From Bryobacterales bacterium (lineage in GTDB: Bacteria; Acidobacteriota; Terriglobia; Bryobacterales; Bryobacteraceae), in the NCBI GenBank assembly GCA_003142355.1, contig PLMF01000091.1:1-10646 (forward strand): DNA of 10,646 nt, in the 5' to 3' direction. The notes under the pieces are model-generated. The model saw only the letters and a program-made list of their open reading frames with translations, did no database searches and was not told the DNA's origin. Every line of letters starts with the position of its first letter. Positions within the stretch are counted from its first letter, which is position 1. Shown here piece by piece: positions 6,201 to 10,646 of the stretch. Made by a program: the position numbers and the translations under genes.

Positions 6201-6468
6201 GCGTGACCTGACCGCACTGGATGAATTCCACCAGTTGCAGCACGTCGCCGCCGGCGCCACACCCAAAGCAGTACCAGCCCTGCTTGTCGAGCCAGATGTG
6301 AAGTGACCGGCGGGATTGGCTCTGGTGATTTGGGCAATCGCATTGGAGGGTGTCCCTGGTCTCCCCGGTGACCCTGCCGGCCAGCAACTCGTGGGCGATC
6401 TGGGCGATGTCCACGTCGGTGATCTGGCGGTAATAAGCGTGGACGTCGACGGGAGTCGCACCGCTCAT
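3202..6468 (-). CDS. Primase-helicase: CHC2-type zinc finger, TOPRIM and P-loop ATPase domains
   Basis: This 1088-residue protein probably makes RNA primers and unwinds DNA at the element's fork. Visible parts in order: a zinc finger with C45, H48, C67 and C70 (CPNH ... CFGC), typical of DnaG-type primases; a primase core; a TOPRIM domain at about 290-375 with E297 (TEGVTD) and an acidic cluster at D343-E345 (CQDNE), a variant of the usual DxD; a long linker; and a P-loop ATPase domain with Walker A APTMGSGKG (754-762), Walker B IILLD (803-807), and a sensor-like TGNNP (851-855) followed by SRRC and RARID, as in virus-type primase-helicases (D5/DUF3987/DUF5906-like; exact family not determined). 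The ATG overlaps the helicase stop as ATGA and has AGGAG upstream. The last ~25 residues are encoded by the octamer array and look like an acquired tail. A fused helicase domain would explain why no DnaB-type helicase is seen in the window. Confidence 0.93.
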   Translation of the reverse strand: MSGATPVDVHAYYRQITDVDIAQIAHELLAGRVTGETRDTLQCDCPNHQSQSRRSLHIWLDKQGWYCFGCGAGGDVLQLVEFIQCGQVTRGQSGRMPESHRRARDFLASRAGMPSLSRLSAGSTEDAEQAHAFTLRVREALTEIAEFYHQRLLATPDVLTWFREKYGISDEMAARLKVGFAANTEPSVIRALMDGPGAFTKRELAATSAFRPTAQDGLVPFFDGRIVFPYWSRGRVVFMIGRQTPWTPDQSWEKSKYKKLAVQNERDGSHVAPCIQNDVLFNEDVLLTRPERVVLTEGVTDCISLMEHGFPTVSPVTVQIREGDWARLLPKLAGVKTVYICQDNEISEAGMNGAMRTARTLAENGILTRLAVLPLGEKQQLARSELRERFGVEGSVTPRELAKLMDGKGQEEVQHAQCLLADAKIDVNEYFVTGKSAADFDDILAAAQSPLELAISKLGTDTPDQNLSRALEPILAEVGRLGPIEQDRHLRLIQAHCGKGRLPVTTLRKQLKVVEIDRKACPGRGRSYGLSGGAQPVPIDRTQPAPLPDIQVNNRQLRDVINDAWSAVHAANQIDSPRSTGKPSLFLRGGALVRIVEADDGPTIDVLNETSMYGVLARTANWNRTLGDDLVVATSPSKDAARDMCETPDRNLPHLESLIRTPAFGKDGRLISDSGYHPQDRLWLFPDASLTVPEVPVEPTPEQITAAQSLLLDDLFVDFPFATAADRAHAVAAVVLPFIRRMIDGPTPIHLVEAPTMGSGKGLLTNLISIVTTGKTCDARTIPEQEDEVRKMLTAELMQGRPIILLDNISDKRKLESQALASIITAPRWTDRYLGVTDMVTVPNNALWLMTGNNPKLSDEMSRRCVRARIDPRVDRPWLRAKFKRTAIAEWAQQNRPALVHAVLTLVQAWIVAGQPLHPIRLGSFEAWSAIVGGVLGVAQIPGFLGNLDELYETADADGQMWREFTATWWDAFHSEPQKVGDLNRLCEQRELMLNARGDGSPRSQQTRLAAALGNKRDRVFNGLAVKRVSFNKHKGAFLYALAPVDGGIDPGPCDQSGLDLIDSIDSADLADLTRTSRGPRWRQVRRY

Positions 6469-8648
6469 ACCTCGACTCCTTGGTTGAGCAGGAAGGAAAG
6501 GAACGTATTTCGCCGATCCACCTGGCGCTTCTTGGCGCAGTTATCAATGCCCCACCGGTCGCCCAGGATGATCACCGATTCCTTGGCGCGCGTCACCGCC
6601 GTATAGAAAAGGTTGCGATGGTGCATGAAGGAGTGCGAGCGGTGGGCGATTACGATGGCACAGGGGAATTCCGATCCCTGCACTTTATGAATGGAGGAAG
6701 CGTAGGCAAGTTGAATGTTGTTGGCCTGATTCGATCCGGCCTCAATCGCGACCTCATTGCCGTCGAAATCAATCGTCATGCCTCCCTTGCCGTCCACGCC
6801 GGCCACGTAGCCGACGGCGCCATTCATGACGCCGCTTTCGTAGTCGTTCTTCGTTTGCATCACCTTGTCATTGGGGTAGAGCCGGGGCCGGAGCCCGGCT
6901 TCGACTTCGGCAACTTCCACGCCGAACAACTTCCGTTGCAGGAGCTGTTGGAGTTTGATGTTCAGCTCCACGGTGCCCAGTGGCCCTTTGTGGGTGGGTG
7001 TCAGCACCAGCACGTCCCGCAGTAGGTCATATCCCAGGCGCTCTGTAAGGATCCCTTCGAAAAGCATCAGGAGGAAGGCGCGCACTTCGTGGCTGTCGGT
7101 GAACTTGTCGATGACATACCACGGGCGCCGCCCCGCAACCTTGACGTCGGAGGTGGGCTGCACTTGGCCGTCCAGCACGGCAATGGAGTTTTCCTTCAGG
7201 ACGCCTGCCTGGCGGATTACCCGAGTGAGTAGGGTGGTCGGAATCGCCCTGGATCGCACGAGATCCCGCAGGAGATTGCCGGGCCCCACCGGCGGCAGTT
7301 GGTTGTGATCCCCAACCAAAACCACGGCTGTCTTCTGTAGGTCGATGGCTTGGAAGAGCTGCCAGGCCAAGCGGACATCAACCATTGAGACCTCATCGAT
7401 AAGGAGGATGTCGGCCTCGATCCGGTTGTCAGCGCCGTAGACGAAGCGGTGGCCGTCAAAACCCAGGAGCCGATGAATCGTGCTCGCCGGGTGCCGCACC
7501 ACCTCCTCGATGCGCTGGGCGGCCTTGCCGGTGGGCGCCGCCAGGACCACCTTCAACTCCAGTTCCGCCGCAATGCTGGTGATGGTGGAAACCGAGTACG
7601 TCTTCCCGCAACCTGCGCCGCCGGTCATCAGCGAGATGGAGTAGCGCAGAACATTCTTCACTGCTTCCCGCTGCTCGGGGTTGAGTTTCGGACCTAAGGT
7701 ATCGTGAAGTTGGTCGAGCTTGCCAGCATCCCGGTACACAGGGCATGGCATGCGCGCATTTTTGAAGACCGCTGCCAGGTCTTCTTCCATGCGGTGGATT
7801 TCCGGATCGGCAACGACAAGCTGTTCGAATGGCGCCGAAACCAAAAGACCTTCAAGTAGCAGGCTTTCCAGATGTCTCTCGATCACCTCGCGGCTGTCGA
7901 GCGTGTCCATGATCAAGAGAGCGTTGGCGCGGTCGAGGAGATCTTCGTACTCTACCCAGCAGTGGCCGTCGTCGAGCGCATCCAGAACACAGAAATGGAG
8001 CCCGGCCCGAATGCGGGATGGCAGATCCTTGGGCGTCCCCAGCTTCCGCGCGATTTTGTCGACACGCTTGAAGCCGAAGCCGGAGATCTCACGCACGAGC
8101 ACGTAGGGATCGCGCTCCAGGATCGGAACGACCTGGCTGCCGAACTTGCCCACCAGCGTGGTGACCTGGTGATGCGTCAATCCGAACGCCGACAGGTAGG
8201 CCATCGCGGTGTTGAAATCACTGTTCGCGATCCAGGTGCGCTGCAGGTCGCGCGCGATCTCTACAGGCACCTTCGCGGCGGCCGCCACCGCCTCAGGGCT
8301 GGCCCGGATCGCGGCATCAAAGCCGCGCCCGAAGGCATCGGCAATCAAACGTGCCTTCACCGGACCAATCCCCTTCACGTCCGGATGGTTGGCCAGGAAG
8401 TTCGCAAGGCCATCCGGGTCCATCTCCAGGTCGTGCCCCATGAATTCGGCTTCCAACTGGCGTCCGTACTTGGGATGGTCCACCCAATGGCCTTCCAGCC
8501 GAACCGCATCGCTCTCCCTCACGAACACCTTGCCGGCGAACTTAACGATGGCGCCGTTGGCCGTGCGAAGGCGGCCGGCGGAAAATGCCGGTCCCGAGTA
8601 GAAGACCATCTCCACGACGCCACGGATGCTGGTGCGCTCTGCTGTCAT
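6465..8648 (-). CDS. RecD2-like SF1B 5'-3' DNA helicase
   Basis: This 727-residue protein has the size and layout of RecD2 (the RecD form not bound to RecBC). Helix-hairpin-helix elements lie at about 90-107 (VKGIGPVKARLIADAFG) and 185-204 (ISGFGFKRVDKIARKLG). The motor follows: Walker A TGGAGCGKT (342-350), LAAPTGKAAQR (motif Ia region, 369-379), Walker B LLIDEVSMVD (415-424), motif III VGDHNQLPPVG (445-455), TRVIRQ (475-480), motif V YASSIHKVQGSEF (649-661) and motif VI FYTAVTRAKE (681-690). All ATPase residues look intact. RecD2 enzymes unwind DNA with 5'-3' polarity; in this operon it could feed ssDNA to the annealing proteins or process stalled forks (inference). The frame is open 102 codons further upstream, but that part is the shadow of the ERCC4 gene. 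The ATG at 8648 overlaps the ERCC4 stop as ATGA and has GAGGT 7 nt upstream, which decides the start. Confidence 0.93.
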   Translation of the reverse strand: MTAERTSIRGVVEMVFYSGPAFSAGRLRTANGAIVKFAGKVFVRESDAVRLEGHWVDHPKYGRQLEAEFMGHDLEMDPDGLANFLANHPDVKGIGPVKARLIADAFGRGFDAAIRASPEAVAAAAKVPVEIARDLQRTWIANSDFNTAMAYLSAFGLTHHQVTTLVGKFGSQVVPILERDPYVLVREISGFGFKRVDKIARKLGTPKDLPSRIRAGLHFCVLDALDDGHCWVEYEDLLDRANALLIMDTLDSREVIERHLESLLLEGLLVSAPFEQLVVADPEIHRMEEDLAAVFKNARMPCPVYRDAGKLDQLHDTLGPKLNPEQREAVKNVLRYSISLMTGGAGCGKTYSVSTITSIAAELELKVVLAAPTGKAAQRIEEVVRHPASTIHRLLGFDGHRFVYGADNRIEADILLIDEVSMVDVRLAWQLFQAIDLQKTAVVLVGDHNQLPPVGPGNLLRDLVRSRAIPTTLLTRVIRQAGVLKENSIAVLDGQVQPTSDVKVAGRRPWYVIDKFTDSHEVRAFLLMLFEGILTERLGYDLLRDVLVLTPTHKGPLGTVELNIKLQQLLQRKLFGVEVAEVEAGLRPRLYPNDKVMQTKNDYESGVMNGAVGYVAGVDGKGGMTIDFDGNEVAIEAGSNQANNIQLAYASSIHKVQGSEFPCAIVIAHRSHSFMHHRNLFYTAVTRAKESVIILGDRWGIDNCAKKRQVDRRNTFLSFLLNQGVEV

Positions 8649-9094
8649 GTACTCCACCTCGCGTGCGCGGCGAGCAAGTAAGCCTGCACAAAGTGGCAGG
8701 CGGCCTGGCGATTCGCGCAGAAGAAGACCGGAATCCGGTAGTCGAGAATGATCGACAGAGCGTTCCCCAGCACGGCGTTGGGGTGCGCCTCGCCCCGGTA
8801 ACGCCGCTGCAGAATGTCGGTGATGCCTGCCTCCACCACGACGCAAGACGCCCGGTAGTCCGCAAGCTTCTGCAACTCCGCACGAAACCGCTCCCGGCTG
8901 TGGATCACCGTGGAGACGAAATCGTCCAGCGTCTTCCGCTCCACCGCGACACATACGTCGAGCCCGTCCACGGAGTAATCCCCGGCTGGCAATGCCCGCC
9001 GCACTGCGGTTGCCAACCGGAGATCGAACGAATACGGTTCCTGCTCGCGAGTGTCGATGACGATGGTGGCCGGTCCCTGGCTAGAACGGGACAA
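8645..9094 (-). CDS. ERCC4/XPF-type structure-specific nuclease
   Basis: This 149-residue protein is a stand-alone ERCC4 nuclease domain (PF02732). The motifs are visible: VIDTREQEPYSF (12-23, with D14 and E17), AGDYSV (37-42, D39), VAVERKTLDDFV (49-60, the ERKxxxD signature with E52 and K54), then RERFRAELQKLADYR and VVVEA (85-89). In XPF/Mus81 relatives these residues bind metal and cut branched or flapped DNA. It has no HhH2 domain, so a partner may supply DNA targeting; the downstream RecD2-like helicase, which does carry HhH elements and is coupled by a 4-nt overlap, is a good candidate (inference). The start is a TTG that overlaps the DUF669 gene by 14 nt, with AGGAGG about 12 nt upstream; no ATG or GTG lies before the first motif in this frame. 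Role: likely resolution or trimming of recombination and replication intermediates. Confidence 0.88.
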   Translation of the reverse strand: MSRSSQGPATIVIDTREQEPYSFDLRLATAVRRALPAGDYSVDGLDVCVAVERKTLDDFVSTVIHSRERFRAELQKLADYRASCVVVEAGITDILQRRYRGEAHPNAVLGNALSIILDYRIPVFFCANRQAACHFVQAYLLAAHARWST

Positions 9095-9539
9095 GCGCGT
9101 CCCCCGCCTCCTGCCGGAACTTGCCCGGTGTCCGGTCGTTTACGATGCGGCTGTTGAAATAGATGTTCTCGTTGTCGCCCTTGGTCTTCTTGGTGACCTC
9201 GAGCTTCACGTCGAGCAGCTTGCTGAGATTCCTGGGCAGGTCCGACAGCTTCTCCAAGTCCAGACCGCAGATGTGCAGGTCGGTCTTCACGAACTTCAGC
9301 GTGTTGGGCGTGAAGACGCTGTTGCGCCACATGAGGCGGTTGACGTGGCGCGGCGCGAGGACACGGAGTGTCCACTTCAGCATCGGGTTGCCCGTGGTGT
9401 GCGCCTCGGCGATCTCCACCTTTTCCACAACAACCTGATACTTCCCGTCGGGAACGCTCTCCATGTCTGAGCGCTCCGCCGGAGTTTCACTCTGGAAGTC
9501 GTCGTCAAACTGAGTCAAATCGATCGATTTGTTAGCCAT
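9081..9539 (-). CDS. DUF669-family putative ssDNA-binding protein
   Basis: This 152-residue protein fits the phage DUF669 family (PF05037), often found beside Sak4-type or other phage recombinases and thought to bind single-stranded DNA. Visible: a short acidic N-terminus (LTQFDDDFQSE), DGKYQVVVEKVEIAEA (31-46), the core GNPMLKWTLRVLAP (50-63), HVNRLMWRNSVF (65-76), LKFVKTDLHICGLD (81-94), and LLDVKLEVTKKTKGDNENIYFNSRI (107-131), which looks like a beta-rich OB-like strand pattern with basic and aromatic residues. It lies 25 nt downstream of the Sak4-like gene, with the near-ideal ribosome binding site AAGGAGG about 8 nt before the ATG, so it is probably made in large amounts. That fits a protein that coats ssDNA. 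The biochemical role is inferred from family and context. Confidence 0.85.
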   Translation of the reverse strand: MANKSIDLTQFDDDFQSETPAERSDMESVPDGKYQVVVEKVEIAEAHTTGNPMLKWTLRVLAPRHVNRLMWRNSVFTPNTLKFVKTDLHICGLDLEKLSDLPRNLSKLLDVKLEVTKKTKGDNENIYFNSRIVNDRTPGKFRQEAGDALVPF

Positions 9540-9564
9540 GTGTTTTCCTCCTTGGTGTTATGAC

Positions 9565-10329
9565 TTACTGCTTTGCCGCTGCCTGCGCCGGACGGCTGGG
9601 CTCCACAGCTTTGGCCGTGGGCGCCGCCACCGTCGCCGCGTTGTAGGACTCCCTGAACTTGCCGAAGTCGAGTTCCAGCGTCTCGGGCAGGCGGCCCGTG
9701 CGGTCGCCTGCCTCGTAGTAAAGGCTCGGCTTGGTGCGGATCACGCGCCGCATGCTCTGCTCGCCGTTGTCGCCCGTTACTACTTCGAGGTCGCAGAACA
9801 GCACCATGTCGGCCATCCCAAGCACGATCTTGCGGGCCTTGTCCGGCAGCGTCGGCACTACGCGCATGTACTTGCCGGTGCGCGAATCGACCTCCATCTC
9901 TTTGGCGTGCGAGATGAGGAACAGCCCGTAGGGCAGGAAGGCGAGCTTGGTGAGGACGCGCTGGAACTCGTTGTTGACCAGCGCATAGCCCTTGCCGTAG
10001 CCCAGATCGGATTCGTGCTCGACCTTGAACTTTGCCAGGATGTACTCGGTGCAGAACTTGTAGGCGTTGTCGATCGTGTCCAGAATCACCGTCTTGAAGG
10101 GGTGATTGCCTTCGACGATTTCGGCGCATGCCTTGCGCAGATCCTCCCAGGACTGAATGGGTACCTGATAAACGTCCAGGGCATTGAGTCCGGGCTCGGT
10201 GGCCAGGAAGAGCGCACCATCGGCTTGCGAGCAGAGGGTAGTCTTCCCGATTTTCGTCTGCCCATACACCAGCACGGTGAGGTCGGCCAGGTCAGGCTTG
10301 GGTTGAGTTTTCGTTGTCGGTAACGGCAT
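9565..10329 (-). CDS. Sak4-like RecA-fold ATPase (single-strand annealing recombinase)
   Basis: This 254-residue protein matches the phage nucleotide-binding AAA_24/Sak4 group (PF13479). The Walker A motif VYGQTKIGKTT (21-31) is followed by ALFLATEPGLNALD (39-52), the Walker B strand TVILDTID (80-87), a Tyr/Lys-rich segment (DNAYKFCTEYILAKF), GLFLISHAKEME (135-146), which matches the sensor region, and MADMVLFCDLE. Sak4 proteins are single-domain RecA relatives that promote annealing of ssDNA and work with a matching SSB; the DUF669 gene directly downstream fits this. The last ~25 residues are Ala/Pro-rich and probably flexible. The ATG has AAGGAG about 11 nt upstream, in the 17-nt gap after the nuclease gene. 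Confidence 0.88.
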   Translation of the reverse strand: MPLPTTKTQPKPDLADLTVLVYGQTKIGKTTLCSQADGALFLATEPGLNALDVYQVPIQSWEDLRKACAEIVEGNHPFKTVILDTIDNAYKFCTEYILAKFKVEHESDLGYGKGYALVNNEFQRVLTKLAFLPYGLFLISHAKEMEVDSRTGKYMRVVPTLPDKARKIVLGMADMVLFCDLEVVTGDNGEQSMRRVIRTKPSLYYEAGDRTGRLPETLELDFGKFRESYNAATVAAPTAKAVEPSRPAQAAAKQ

Positions 10330-10346
10330 GGTGGAGTAGTCTCCTT

Positions 10347-10646
10347 TTAGAAAGCAGTCTCGGTGGGATCGTTGGGCAGCACCCGTAATTCCTCGTTGGG
10401 CGCCACCCGTTGGTAGAAGTTCTCGATGACGTTGGGATTACCGTTCGAGCGGCACAGCGCGAAGTAGGCGCACGGCCTGTGAAAATTGAAGCAGAAACCG
10501 GTGTTTTGATAGAAGACGCCGCGGCGCCGGGCGTCGAGGTATGCCTGGGTCAGTTCCCAGAGTTCGCTGCGCAGTATGTCGAAGCGGTCGCGGGAGAGGT
10601 AGAGCATCTCCCGGTGGAGCATGGCCGGATCGGTGTACTTTTCCGC
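10347..10646 (-). CDS. C-terminal end of a PD-(D/E)XK-type phage nuclease with Cys cluster (cut by window edge)
   Basis: The last 99 codons are visible and the frame stays open to the right edge, so an internal ATG at 10622 is not the start. The end of the protein holds a long helix (YLSRDRFDILRSELWELTQAYLDARRRG) followed by FYQNTGFCFNFHRPCAYFALC. This arrangement of three cysteines next to a closing aromatic segment is typical of RecB/Cas4-like phage exonucleases, where C-terminal cysteines and one N-terminal cysteine hold an iron-sulfur cluster. The catalytic D, ExK and the fourth Cys would lie outside the window, so the family call rests on the C-terminus and on the position just before a Sak4-like gene, where such nucleases are common. 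It would supply resected ssDNA for the annealing protein. Confidence 0.65.
   Translation of the reverse strand, partial: AEKYTDPAMLHREMLYLSRDRFDILRSELWELTQAYLDARRRGVFYQNTGFCFNFHRPCAYFALCRSNGNPNVIENFYQRVAPNEELRVLPNDPTETAF

Noticed and set aside
5545..6306. 253-codon open frame on the plus strand
   Set aside because: It is antisense to the N-terminal third of the primase gene, whose zinc finger and TOPRIM motifs prove the minus-strand frame.
8649..8954. 102-codon N-terminal extension of the RecD2-like helicase
   Set aside because: This stretch encodes the ERCC4 signature ERKxxxD in another frame, and the helicase ATG at 8648 has its own ribosome binding site and an ATGA overlap.

Overview
The window looks like the early-gene (replication and recombination) part of a tailed-phage or prophage genome, or a related integrative element, in a GC-rich bacterium. 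The host is not proven. Protein style, in particular the ParB-methyltransferase, Sak4/DUF669 pair and the unknown 231-residue protein, reminds me of acidobacterial (Solibacter/Bryobacter-like) mobile DNA, but that is an impression and not a search result. Every gene I can support is on the minus strand, so transcription runs from the right edge to the left. No structural phage genes, integrase, rRNA, tRNA or CRISPR array were seen.

Right part (10646 down to 3202): a tightly packed operon. In order of transcription it holds the C-terminal end of a PD-(D/E)XK-type nuclease (cut by the window edge), a Sak4-like RecA-fold ATPase, a DUF669 putative ssDNA-binding protein, an ERCC4/XPF-type nuclease, a RecD2-like SF1B helicase, and a 1088-residue primase-helicase with a CHC2-type zinc finger, TOPRIM and a P-loop ATPase domain. 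The last four genes overlap one another (14 nt, then ATGA twice), and the first three are 17-25 nt apart with strong Shine-Dalgarno sequences. Together they make a coherent set for priming, unwinding, ssDNA protection, annealing and nuclease processing, as expected for recombination-coupled phage replication.

Middle (3270 down to 2806): the 3' end of the primase gene and the following lower-GC stretch carry twelve exact copies plus one variant of the octamer GCGGACCT/AGGTCCGC. They lie in phased clusters about one helical turn apart, and the two outer clusters point in opposite directions. This is the most interesting feature here and resembles an iteron or regulator-binding array. A doubtful 121-codon frame runs through it.

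Left part (2805 down to 1): a 231-residue protein of unknown function, an HNH endonuclease with a short N-terminal module that is repeated in the next, translationally coupled small gene, a roughly 345-bp stretch without a convincing gene that holds two unusual sequence patterns, a truncated C-terminal remnant of a DNA cytosine-5 methyltransferase, a perfect 10+1+10 bp palindrome, and the N-terminal part of a ParB-domain DNA methyltransferase that runs off the left edge.
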